Source of the DNA: QHXW01 sp963768075 | Lineage (GTDB): Bacteria > Acidobacteriota > Terriglobia > Bryobacterales > Bryobacteraceae | Length of the DNA: 64,000 bases | Direction of reading: 5' to 3' | Assembly: GCA_963768075.1 (NCBI GenBank) | Contig: CAVYHD010000033.1 | Coordinates: forward strand, 868,001 to 932,000 | Shown here: in pieces, positions 51,801 to 59,817 of the stretch | Layout of the letters: each line of letters starts with the position of its first letter | Numbering within the stretch: position 1 is the first letter of the stretch | Notes under the pieces: model-generated | What the model was told of the DNA's origin: nothing | The model's database searches: none | What the model saw: only the letters and a program-made list of their open reading frames with translations | Position numbers and translations under genes: made by a program

Positions 51801-52165
51801 TCGGAGTGGCCACAGCCAATAGTATCTTGCTCGTGGTTTTCGCCAACGATCAGCGCGCCGAGGGCATGGGGCCGCGCGCCGCGGCTTTGGCGGCCGGTAT
51901 CACGCGCATTCGCCCAGTCACCATGACGGCGCTCGCGATGATCATCGGCATGCTGCCGATGGCGCTGGGATTTGGCGAAGGCGGCGAGCAGAATGCGCCG
52001 CTGGGGCGCGCGGTGATCGGCGGCCTGCTTCTGGCCACGGTGACCACCCTGTTTATCGTACCCTTGGTCTACAGCTTGCTACGGACCAAGGCGCCGATCG
52101 ATCATGAAAAGGAGCTCGATGAGGAGGCGAAACAGAGCGTCGCCGACATCCTCAGGCTTGCCTGA
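48827..52165 (+). CDS. RND efflux transporter permease (HAE1/AcrB-like or metal-type)
   Basis: Proton-driven inner-membrane pump of 1112 residues, first gene of a tripartite efflux operon. Landmarks: N-terminal RRPYTFVVMAVLIAILGGVA, the helix-4 acidic pair GMALAVGILVDDATVEIENT, periplasmic pore-domain segments, and a final LGRAVIGGLLLATVTTLFIV. The NPYID-type start of the periplasmic domain reads MPVDIFPYIDIPVISVIWNY. A Ser/Asn/Ala/Gly-rich insertion near residues 815-855 (LSGSANASNASVGTAPSQAS) is unlike typical AcrB. Substrate class is uncertain; it forms one unit with the following adaptor and outer-membrane genes. Confidence 0.93.
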   Translation: MWIVRLALRRPYTFVVMAVLIAILGGVAIVTMPVDIFPYIDIPVISVIWNYSGMSPDEMEKRIDTIFERAMTTTVNDIEHIETQAYSGVSVTRVYFQPNVKVEMAMAQVTAICQTLLRIFPPGTFPPSIIKYDASSVPVLQLGLESKTLSEQQIFDLGLNFLRTQLATVQGAAVPLPYGGKFRQVMVDLNPEALYAKQLSPTDVSNALAEQSLILPAGDVKIGDIDYQVKLNNSPIILDQLNDLPIKIVNGATVYMRDVAQVRDGYAVQTSIVRTNGTRGALVTVLRNGKASTLDIVQKVKATLPKILAGLPPELNVRQFFDQSIFVRATIAGVVREALIAAFLTGMMILLFLGSWRSTIIVCISIPLSILTSLIVLDLTGHTINVMTLGGMALAVGILVDDATVEIENTHRNMAMKKPLVQAVLDGASQIAVPAFVSTLAICIVFVPVLMLTGAAKYLFTPLALAVVFAMLASYLLSRTLIPNMVHYLLKPELKLYLQGEEGEAAGGSGIIWRTHHVFNRRFEQMRSAYSGLLDWALQHRGLVLTIFAVFVVVSLCLAPFVGQDFFPTVDSGQLRLHARAPVGTRIEKTELIFADIDNEIRQVIPADEIDTIIDNIGIPFGGFNLAFGDNTTIGSDDGDILISLKSEKHGPTAEYVTRLRKRLHEKFPGVTIFFEAANITNQILNFGLPAPVDVQVVGRDAAVSYRTCRELETRIAQIPGAADVHIHQVVNYPEILVNVDRNKAGLVGLSQRDVSNSLLISLSSSGQVAPTEWVNWANGVTYSVAVQTPQYRLDSLSAMMRTPITPVVNALNTNTAYSLSGSANASNASVGTAPSQASQAFGNPGAAPATTQLLSNLASLQRGVTTEIVNHYNVQPVFDVYANVDRRDLGSIGDAVEQIMNDVAKRLPRGTTLALRGQVNTMRTSFLRLELGLIFAIVLVYLLMAVNFQSWVDPFIILMALPGALAGIVWMLFVTQTTFSVPSLMGSIMSIGVATANSILLVVFANDQRAEGMGPRAAALAAGITRIRPVTMTALAMIIGMLPMALGFGEGGEQNAPLGRAVIGGLLLATVTTLFIVPLVYSLLRTKAPIDHEKELDEEAKQSVADILRLA

Positions 52166-52174
52166 CCGTTTTCT

Positions 52175-53554
52175 ATGAACCAGACGGAGAAAGAACTCAG
52201 CACGGAAGAGCGTTTGCGAGCCGAGATCGAAGATCTCAAGCGCCAACTGGAACAGCAGCAAGGCCAGCTGCACCATGCAACCGCAACGCCGCCGTCGCGG
52301 TTGACTCTGGGTGCTCTGTCGGTCGTGGGCCTGATCGCCGTGGTAGTCTTCTTCTTCGCGGGCTATCTTCCGCACCAGAAGCGCGAGCGCCTGCTGGTTG
52401 CGGAGGCCAAAACGGATTCGCAGGCGCGACCCTCGGTAACCGTAGCGCCCGTAAGACGGGCCACGGCCAAGGTGGAGTTGACGCTGCCGGGCAACATCCA
52501 GGCAGTGACCGAGGCGCCGGTGCTGGCGCGCGCCGATGGATATATCAAGAAACGGTATGTGGACATTGGCGATCGGGTCAAAGAGGGCCAGCTTGTGGCG
52601 GAACTGGAAGCGCCCGAGCTCGATCAGCAGGTGCAGCAGGCACGGGCGGCGGTGGATCAGTCGCGATCCGAGCTGGAAGCCTCGAGCGCCAACCTGGACC
52701 AGGGCAAGGCCAACGAGGAACTGGCGCGCGTCAATGCGGCTCGCTGGAACAATCTGGTTGTGAAGGGGGCGGTTTCGCGTCAGGAGAACGATCAATACCA
52801 GACGCAGTTCAAGGCTCAGTCCGCCAGCGTCCAGTCCTTGCAGAAAGCTGTCGCGGCGGCGCGCAGCACCGTCTCGGCCGCCGAAGCCAACCTGGGGCGA
52901 TTGAGTGAATTGCAGAGCTATGAAAAGGTGCGCGCGCCCTTTGGCGGCGTGATTACGCTGCGCAACGTCGACGTCGGCACGCTGGTAACCAACAGCAGCA
53001 CGCTGCTCTATCGAATCGCGCAGACCAACATACTGCGCACCTACATCAATGTCCCGCAATCGGACGCCGATGCGGTGCGAGTTGGCCAGCCAGCGATCCT
53101 CAGCGTTCCAGACCTTCCTGGCCGGCAGTTCCACGGCACCGTAACACGCACTGCGAATGCGCTGGATCCCGCCACCCGCACACTGCTTGTCGAGGTGCAG
53201 GTACCCAATCCCGAAGGCACGTTGTTGCCCGGCATGTACTCACAGATCACCGTGACTGCGCCGCGTAGCAACCCTCCGCTGTTGATTCCCGGCGACACGC
53301 TGGTGGTTCGGTCGGACGGGCCGCAGGTGGCTCTGGTGGGGCCTGACCAATCCGTCCACTTTCAGCGCATCAAGCTGGGGAGGGATTACGGAGACCAGGT
53401 CGAAGTCCTGGACGGATTGCAGGATGGCCAACGGGTGGTAGTAAACCCGGGCGATACGGTTCGCGACGGGGTCCAGGTGAACCCCATACTGCTAAAAGAA
53501 AAGGCGCAGACCTCCTCCGTTCTTGGAGGCGGGCCCCCTTCTGCGGGACACTAA
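52175..53554 (+). CDS. RND efflux periplasmic adaptor (membrane fusion protein)
   Basis: Membrane-fusion adaptor of 459 residues. It has a cytoplasmic coiled start (STEERLRAEIEDLKRQLEQQ), one transmembrane helix LGALSVVGLIAVVVFFFAGY, then the barrel-sandwich and alpha-hairpin order of HlyD/AcrA proteins: ITVAPV-like PSVTVAPVRRATAKVELTLP, ADGYIKKRYVDIGDRVKEGQ, a coiled hairpin (DQSRSELEASSANLDQGKAN), VRAPFGGVITLRNVDVGTLV and beta-barrel QVALVGPDQSVHFQRIKLGR. It begins nine bases after the pump gene. The N-terminal cytoplasmic coiled segment before the helix is longer than usual. Confidence 0.94.
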   Translation: MNQTEKELSTEERLRAEIEDLKRQLEQQQGQLHHATATPPSRLTLGALSVVGLIAVVVFFFAGYLPHQKRERLLVAEAKTDSQARPSVTVAPVRRATAKVELTLPGNIQAVTEAPVLARADGYIKKRYVDIGDRVKEGQLVAELEAPELDQQVQQARAAVDQSRSELEASSANLDQGKANEELARVNAARWNNLVVKGAVSRQENDQYQTQFKAQSASVQSLQKAVAAARSTVSAAEANLGRLSELQSYEKVRAPFGGVITLRNVDVGTLVTNSSTLLYRIAQTNILRTYINVPQSDADAVRVGQPAILSVPDLPGRQFHGTVTRTANALDPATRTLLVEVQVPNPEGTLLPGMYSQITVTAPRSNPPLLIPGDTLVVRSDGPQVALVGPDQSVHFQRIKLGRDYGDQVEVLDGLQDGQRVVVNPGDTVRDGVQVNPILLKEKAQTSSVLGGGPPSAGH

Positions 53555-53573
53555 GAAAATACGTGACGGTCTG

Positions 53574-55475
53574 ATGTTTCGAGCCACTCTGAGCACTCTT
53601 CTTGCGATTCTGGTTACTGCCGGCGAAGGCATGGCCGCGCCCGGTGGACAAGTTCCGGAAACACCACCGCCCTCTGGATCCCCGCAGCCCGCCCCAGCGG
53701 GGCCGGCCGGCCGGTCCCACGCGGATTTCACCAACTCGCAGCGCTTTCACGATCTGCTGCGCGCCGGCAACCTGTATCTCTCGCTTTCCGACGCGCTGGC
53801 GCTGGCGATCGAAAACAACCTGGACATCGAACTCGATCGCTACACACTGCCGATCGCCGATACCGACGTCCTCCGCGCCAAAGGGGGCGGTACGCTGCGG
53901 GGCGTTCTGTTCACGCTCTCCGAGACTCCGGCGGGCGTCGGAGGACCGCTCAGCCCGCTCGTCACCAATGCCGCGACTTCTACTTCGGTGACTCCGGGGA
54001 GTTCAGTAGCGAGCAACGCTCTCGAGCTCGGCGTGCTGGGCGAGGCGCAGACCAACTTGTCGGTGCAGGGCCTGATACCACAGTCAACCGGCACACCGGT
54101 ACCGGCGTTCGACCCAACGCTGACAGGCCTGGTGAATTGGGCCCACCAAAGCACGCCGCAAATCGATTATTTTTCGTACGACACTAACGCGCTCGTCACC
54201 AACACAACCACGGCCAACGCTACCTACCAGCAAAGCTTCAGCACGGGCACGCAAGTCAGCTTGGCTTTCAACAACAGCCGCACCGGCCTGAACGCCCTGG
54301 ACACGTCCTACAACCCCTTCACCGCCTCCTCGCTGGGCCTCACCGTTACACAGCCGCTGCTCCGCGGTTTCGGGATGAACCTCAACCGGCGTTTCATTCG
54401 CATTGCGTACAACCAGCAGAAGATCACGAGCCTGTTGTTCCAGCAGCAATTGATCGAGACGGTCTACGGTGTCATCCGGTTGTACACGGATCTGGTGGCT
54501 CTGACCGAAGACGTAAAGGTGAAAGAGGAAGCCGTAGCTCTGGCACAGAAGCTGTACGACGACACCAAAGCCCAGGTGGACGAGGGGACGCTTGCGCCGG
54601 TGGAATTGACGCGCGCCAACGCCCAGGTGTTCGCTACCCGGCAAGATCTGATCAACTCGCGCGGATTGCTCGAGGAGCAGGAAGCGATCCTCAAGACAGT
54701 GCTCACGCGGCGCGGCAATCAGGATGCCGAGGTGGCTGGTGCACACGTCGTTCCGACTGACCCGCTGGTGGTCCCGGAAAAGGAAGAGGCTCGCCCGATG
54801 CAGGATGTGCTTTCGGCGGCGGTCGCAAATCGGCCGGATCTGGGGCAGGCCCGCCTGCAAGTCGAGAACTCGCAGATTGGCCTGGAAGGCTCGAGGAACC
54901 TGCTCCGGCCAGAAGTCGATCTGGTCGGCGTGGCACAAAATAATGGCCTGGCAGGTATGACGAATCCGCTGTCACAAGCTCCGAGCATTCCTTACGCCGG
55001 CGGATACGGCGATGTGCTCGACCAAATATTTTCGCGCAAGTTTCCCACCTACGGGATCGGCGTGCAGGTGACGCTACCGATACGCAACCGGGTGGCGGAA
55101 GCGGATGTGGCGCGCGACGAGCTGCAAGTACGGCAGTCGGAGGTGCGCGTCCGGCAGTTGCAAAATCAGGTGCGGCTGGAAGTGGAAGATGCGCTGATCG
55201 CCATGCGCCGCGCGCGGTCTTCCTACGAGGCGGCGGTCGAGACACGCCTGCTGCAGCGGGAATCCCTGGAGGCCGAGCAGGCCAAATACGAAGTCGGCGC
55301 CTCCACCAGCTTCTTTGTCATCCAGTACGAGAGCCTTCTGGCCCAGGCGCGTTCCACTGAAGTGGCCGCTAAGAGCGCGTACGTGAAAGCGCGGGCGGCT
55401 CTGCAACGCGCCACTGGAAGTATTCTGTCGGACAACAGAATCTCACTAGACGCCGCGATCAAAGGGCGAATGTAG
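53574..55475 (+). CDS. Outer membrane efflux protein (TolC family)
   Basis: Outer-membrane channel of the same efflux system, 633 residues from ATG 53574 (MFRATLSTLLAILVTAGEGM, a signal peptide). A Pro/Gly-rich linker follows, then LSLSDALALAIENNLDIELD typical of the TolC N-terminal helix, a porin strand region LGLTVTQPLLRGFGMNLNRR, and periplasmic helices (KVKEEAVALAQKLYDDTKAQ; RSSYEAAVETRLLQRESLEA). The pattern repeats twice as in TolC. The start overlaps nothing, but an upstream in-frame region from 53523 is less plausible. It converges with glgP. Confidence 0.93.
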   Translation: MFRATLSTLLAILVTAGEGMAAPGGQVPETPPPSGSPQPAPAGPAGRSHADFTNSQRFHDLLRAGNLYLSLSDALALAIENNLDIELDRYTLPIADTDVLRAKGGGTLRGVLFTLSETPAGVGGPLSPLVTNAATSTSVTPGSSVASNALELGVLGEAQTNLSVQGLIPQSTGTPVPAFDPTLTGLVNWAHQSTPQIDYFSYDTNALVTNTTTANATYQQSFSTGTQVSLAFNNSRTGLNALDTSYNPFTASSLGLTVTQPLLRGFGMNLNRRFIRIAYNQQKITSLLFQQQLIETVYGVIRLYTDLVALTEDVKVKEEAVALAQKLYDDTKAQVDEGTLAPVELTRANAQVFATRQDLINSRGLLEEQEAILKTVLTRRGNQDAEVAGAHVVPTDPLVVPEKEEARPMQDVLSAAVANRPDLGQARLQVENSQIGLEGSRNLLRPEVDLVGVAQNNGLAGMTNPLSQAPSIPYAGGYGDVLDQIFSRKFPTYGIGVQVTLPIRNRVAEADVARDELQVRQSEVRVRQLQNQVRLEVEDALIAMRRARSSYEAAVETRLLQRESLEAEQAKYEVGASTSFFVIQYESLLAQARSTEVAAKSAYVKARAALQRATGSILSDNRISLDAAIKGRM

Positions 55476-55484
55476 CGCCGCCGC

Positions 55485-58013
55485 TCAACGCTGCCACAGG
55501 ATCTGTGAGGCTTCAAGCGGCACGAACGCTTCCTCTTTGAACGGGACGACGCGCGGCGTGTAATCCCCGGCCGGGCGAGTCGCCGGCACTGTGGCCGTAT
55601 AGAGGTAGCCGCCGGCGGAGCCAATCAGCGGCTGGGCGCGTGTCATGATTTGCCGCGAGGGCTCCTGGGGGCCGCGCGGATCGGAGTAGAGTTCCACCCG
55701 CACGGCTTCGGGACCCAGCTCATCGAGGTAAACGTGAACTTCGAAGGAATGGCGCTGGTCGCGCGTCTCGACTTTGAAGTCGCCGAATCGGACGTTGGCC
55801 CAGTGAGTGGCTAGCGCGCGCTGCCATGCGAGCAGATCGGCGCCGAACTTACCATCCTGGGAACTGCGCTGGCAATACGCAGCAGCGGCCGGCAAATAAT
55901 GCTCCTCGGTGTATTGGCGAACTGTGCGGTTGGCTGAGAATGCCGGGGTCAGCCGAGCCATGCTCTCCCGCATCCTCGCCACCCAGCGCGGCGCGATACC
56001 CTGCTCATCCCGGTTGTAGAACTCGGGAACCACGTCGCGCTCGATCAGATCGTACAGGGCTTCGGCTTCCGCCCGGTCCCAGGCGGGATCGTCTCCGTGC
56101 TCTTTGCCGTCACCCAGAGCCCATCCCAGATCCGCTGCATACGCTTCCACCCACCAGCCGTCCAGCTCCGATAGATTCAAACCGCCGTTCACCAGCACTT
56201 TCATACCGCTCGTGCCGCTTGCTTCCCATGGCCTTCGCGGCGTGTTGATCCAAACGTCCACGCCCTGCACCAGTTGTTGCGTCAGCAGCATGTCGTAATC
56301 GCTGAGAAACACGACGCGGGAACGTACTTCGGACCGGCGGATGAATTCGTTCCACTGTTTGATCATGGCTTGACCGCCGAAGTCCTGCGGGTGCGCCTTG
56401 CCCGCCAAAATCAATTGAACCGGGCGCTGCGGATTGTTCAGAATCCGGATCAGTCTTTCGGGGTCGTGCAACAGCAAATTGGGTCGTTTGTAAGTGGCGA
56501 AGCGCCGGGCGAAACCCAGAGTGAGGATGTCGACATCGAAAATACGCGCAGCTTCGGCAATCTCCTCTTCGGAGGCGCCCTGTGTTCCGCGCTGGCGAGC
56601 CAGGCGTGTGCGTGTGTACTCGATGAGACCCTTGGTGGTACTGGTGCGAAGCTGCCATAACTGCGCGTCGGTGAGCTTGCGGAAATCCGTCTCTACGCTT
56701 TCCATCGCTCCCATCCACCGTTCGTCGCCGCACACGCTCGCCCAGAGCTTGGTTGCGTCCGGCGATTCCCAGGTGGGGACATGCACGCCGTTGGTTACAT
56801 AGCTTATAGGCACCTCGCGTTCGGGCCACCGCGGAAAGAGCACCTGGAAGATTCCGCGGCTGACCTGCCCATGCAGACGGCTGACGCCATTCACCGCGCC
56901 GCTTCCCCGCGTAGCGAGATACGCCATGTTGAAGGGTTCGGAGGCATCGTTGGGATCACGCCGTCCCATCGCGAGCAGATCATGGAGCGAGATGCCGAGA
57001 AGTTGGTCGGCATATCGTTTGAGATACTGCTCTATCAGTTCGGGCGAAAAGCGGTCGAAGCCGGCCTCGACTGGAGTGTGCGTCGTGAAAAGATTCCCGG
57101 CACGAGTCGCCGCCATGGCCACGTCAAACGGTTGCTTATGATCCTTCATGTAAGAACGCGCCCGTTCTAACACGGCAAAAGCGGCGTGGCCTTCGTTCAG
57201 ATGGCAAACTTCGGGACGCAGGCCCAGCCGGCGCAACAGGCGCCATCCAGCGATGCCCAGAATGATCTCCTGTTTCAGGCGCAACTCCGGGCCGCCGCCG
57301 TAGAGTTCGCTGGTGATGCCTCGATACGCTGGTGGATTCGCGGGGTCGTTCGAATCGAGCAGGTACAGTTTCGCCCGGCCTACCTGAACCTGCCAGGCGC
57401 GGATCCAGAGCTTCAGGCCCGGCAGGGCGATGGGCAGGCGCACCCATTCGCCATTGGCCTCGCGCAGCGGCGTGATGGGCAGCTGGCCGGGATCGTTGAA
57501 TGGGTAGAGCGCCTGCTGCGCACCCGATGAGTCAATCTCCTGGCGGAAATAGCCCCGCTGATAAAGCAGACCCACAGCGGCCACCGGCACTCCCAAATCG
57601 CTGGCTGTCTTGAGCTGATCTCCAGCTACGTTGCCAAGACCTCCCGAATAAATGGGCAGCCCCTCGCTCAACATGTATTCCATGCTGAAGTACGCTACTA
57701 GCGTCAGCTTCGAATCCGGATGCGCCTTTTGAAACCAAGCGGGAGAATGGACTTCTTCGCGCTGCTGCCGCAGCAGTTCGTCCACTCGGCTACGGAAAAC
57801 GGGATCGTCGCATGCTTTTTGCAGTTTCTCCCGCGAGACAGTCTGCAGCACGACCCAGGGATTCTCGGTGAGTTCCCATAGCTCGGGATCAAGCTGCCCC
57901 CATAGCTCGTTCGACGAACGATTCCAGGTCCAACGGAGGTTGAGAGCCAGCTCCGCCAGCGCCTCGGAATCAGGCACCTCAGCGTGAGGGTTGGTTGTCT
58001 TCGAATCGCTCAT
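55485..58013 (-). CDS. glgP: Alpha-glucan (glycogen) phosphorylase
   Basis: PLP-dependent phosphorylase releasing glucose 1-phosphate from glycogen-type glucans; 842 residues, of the shorter bacterial/archaeal alpha-glucan phosphorylase type rather than the muscle type. Blocks: LRWTWNRSSNELWGQLDPEL near the start, VAYFSMEYMLSEGLPIYSGG followed by LGNVAGDQLKTASDLG, VCHLNEGHAAFAVLERARS, FARRFATYKRPNLLLHDPER, and the PLP lysine in WEASGTSGMKVLVNGGLNLS. It follows pgm by nine bases, and glucose 1-phosphate made here is the substrate of that enzyme. Confidence 0.95.
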   Translation of the reverse strand: MSDSKTTNPHAEVPDSEALAELALNLRWTWNRSSNELWGQLDPELWELTENPWVVLQTVSREKLQKACDDPVFRSRVDELLRQQREEVHSPAWFQKAHPDSKLTLVAYFSMEYMLSEGLPIYSGGLGNVAGDQLKTASDLGVPVAAVGLLYQRGYFRQEIDSSGAQQALYPFNDPGQLPITPLREANGEWVRLPIALPGLKLWIRAWQVQVGRAKLYLLDSNDPANPPAYRGITSELYGGGPELRLKQEIILGIAGWRLLRRLGLRPEVCHLNEGHAAFAVLERARSYMKDHKQPFDVAMAATRAGNLFTTHTPVEAGFDRFSPELIEQYLKRYADQLLGISLHDLLAMGRRDPNDASEPFNMAYLATRGSGAVNGVSRLHGQVSRGIFQVLFPRWPEREVPISYVTNGVHVPTWESPDATKLWASVCGDERWMGAMESVETDFRKLTDAQLWQLRTSTTKGLIEYTRTRLARQRGTQGASEEEIAEAARIFDVDILTLGFARRFATYKRPNLLLHDPERLIRILNNPQRPVQLILAGKAHPQDFGGQAMIKQWNEFIRRSEVRSRVVFLSDYDMLLTQQLVQGVDVWINTPRRPWEASGTSGMKVLVNGGLNLSELDGWWVEAYAADLGWALGDGKEHGDDPAWDRAEAEALYDLIERDVVPEFYNRDEQGIAPRWVARMRESMARLTPAFSANRTVRQYTEEHYLPAAAAYCQRSSQDGKFGADLLAWQRALATHWANVRFGDFKVETRDQRHSFEVHVYLDELGPEAVRVELYSDPRGPQEPSRQIMTRAQPLIGSAGGYLYTATVPATRPAGDYTPRVVPFKEEAFVPLEASQILWQR

Positions 58014-58022
58014 AATTCCTCC

Positions 58023-59678
58023 TCAGGCAACAGCGGTGGCCGCGGCGAAGGCGTCGCCGATGATGGCTTGCGCCTCCGCCTGGATGCGCTCCAGATGAGC
58101 TCGGTCGCGGAAGCTTTCAGCGTAGATTTTATAGATTTCTTCAGTACCGGAAGGCCGCGCGGCAAACCAGCCTCCTTCCGTGATTACTTTGACGCCGCCG
58201 ATGGCGTTCCCGTCTCCGGCCTTGGTCAGTATTTTCTGGATTTTCTCGCCAGCGAGAGACGATGCGTGGATGTGCTCGGGTGAGAGATTTTCCAGGGCGG
58301 CTTTCTGCTGCGCCGTGGCGGGCGCATCGATGCGTTCATAAACAGGCGTACCAAATTCCTCCGTCAGTGCCCGATAAATTTCACCCGGATCACGTCCCAC
58401 TCGTGAAGTGATTTCAGCCGCCAGAAGCGCCGCAATCAATCCGTCTTTGTCCGTGGTCCACACCGTCCCATCCAAGCGTAAAAAGGACGCGCCGGCGCTT
58501 TCTTCGCCGGTGAAGCCCAGCGAACCGTCCAGTAAGCCATCCACAAACCACTTGAAACCGACCGGTACCTCATGCAGCCGCCGGCCCAGTTTTTTCGCCA
58601 CGCGGTCGATCATGCTGCTGCTCACCACCGTTTTTCCCACAGCCGAGTCCTGCCGCCACTTCGGCCTGTTGCTGAACAAGTAATGGATGCACACGGACAG
58701 GTAATGATTCGGCGGAAGCAGTCCGGCGCTTTTTGTAACGATTCCGTGACGATCGTGATCGGTATCGCAAGCCATGGCGAGGTCAAACTTGTCTCTCATG
58801 TCGATAAGCCGCCGCATGGCGTATGGAGACGAGGGGTCCATGCGGATTTTGCCATCCCAATCCAGCGTCATGAAACGAAAGGTCGGATCGACTGCATCGT
58901 TCACCACGGTGAGATTCAAACCGTAGCGCTCGGCGATGGGGCCCCAGTAGTGCACTCCCGCGCCCCCGAGCGGATCCACGCCGAGTTTGAGGCCGGCACC
59001 ATGGATTGCGCCCATATCGATCACGTTCCCAAGATCCTGCACATATTCCGCTACGAAGTCATGCGCGTGCGTACCAGAAGCGCGCAGAGCCTTCTCGAAT
59101 AACACCCGTTTCACACCGCTGAGCCCGGCCACCAGAAACTCGTTGGCCTTCGATTGCACGAAGGACGTGATCTGGCTGCTCGCCGGTCCGCCATTGGGCG
59201 GGTTGTATTTAAACCCGCCATCGGGAGGCGGATTGTGCGAAGGAGTGATGACGATTCCGTCCGCCATTCCGCTCTTTCGTCCCCGGTTGTAGTTCAGGAT
59301 GGCGAGCGAGACCGCCGGAGTCGGCGTGTATTCCTGCCCCTTCGAGATCATGACCGGAATATCGTTGGCCGCGAGGACTTCCAGAGCGCTGGCAAAAGCC
59401 GGGTCCGAAAGAGCGTGGGTATCCGCTCCCAGGAACAACGGGCCGTCGATCCCCTCTTGTTTGCGATAGAGGCAGATGGCCTGCGTGATCGCCAGAATGT
59501 GCCACTCGTTGAAGGAGCCGTCAAAAGCGGAGCCGCGATGGCCCGACGTGCCAAAAGAGACTCGTTGTTCCGGAATGCCGGGATCAGGGCGCTGCGAGTA
59601 GTAAGCGGTCACCAGGCGCGGGACGTTGACGAGATCGGAGGGAGAAGCCGGCCTTCCGGCGGCGGGGTTGGTGGGCAT
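58023..59678 (-). CDS. pgm: Phosphoglucomutase (alpha-D-glucose-specific)
   Basis: Interconverts glucose 1-phosphate and glucose 6-phosphate. From ATG 59678 (MPTNPAAGRPASPSDLVNVP) it has 551 residues, the usual size for this family. The phosphoserine loop is VITPSHNPPPDGGFKYNPPN, the magnesium loop is ACDTDHDRHGIVTKSAG, the sugar-specific loop is GFTGEESAGASFLRLDG, and the C-terminal phosphate site is WFAARPSGTEEIYKIYAES. RVSFGTSGHRGSAFDGSFNE is the N-terminal family mark. Upstream in-frame sequence to 59975 lies under the divergent kinase gene and was excluded. Forms a glycogen-use unit with glgP. Confidence 0.96.
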   Translation of the reverse strand: MPTNPAAGRPASPSDLVNVPRLVTAYYSQRPDPGIPEQRVSFGTSGHRGSAFDGSFNEWHILAITQAICLYRKQEGIDGPLFLGADTHALSDPAFASALEVLAANDIPVMISKGQEYTPTPAVSLAILNYNRGRKSGMADGIVITPSHNPPPDGGFKYNPPNGGPASSQITSFVQSKANEFLVAGLSGVKRVLFEKALRASGTHAHDFVAEYVQDLGNVIDMGAIHGAGLKLGVDPLGGAGVHYWGPIAERYGLNLTVVNDAVDPTFRFMTLDWDGKIRMDPSSPYAMRRLIDMRDKFDLAMACDTDHDRHGIVTKSAGLLPPNHYLSVCIHYLFSNRPKWRQDSAVGKTVVSSSMIDRVAKKLGRRLHEVPVGFKWFVDGLLDGSLGFTGEESAGASFLRLDGTVWTTDKDGLIAALLAAEITSRVGRDPGEIYRALTEEFGTPVYERIDAPATAQQKAALENLSPEHIHASSLAGEKIQKILTKAGDGNAIGGVKVITEGGWFAARPSGTEEIYKIYAESFRDRAHLERIQAEAQAIIGDAFAAATAVA

Positions 59679-59817
59679 GACTCCAGCGTATCCTGGCCGC
59701 ACAGGCTTTAGCAGACTGTGCGGTGATGCAGCATACAATGGGCGGCCTAGTCCGCCCCGCGGCGTACTATGGCCCCGGTTAGCTCTTAACTGGTCAAGAG
59801 ACGTAAAATGAATACTA

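Noticed and set aside
59740..59757. GGGCGG/CCGCCC hairpin upstream of the propeller kinase
   Set aside because: Short GC-only stem, expected by chance at this composition, and it matches no operator I know.
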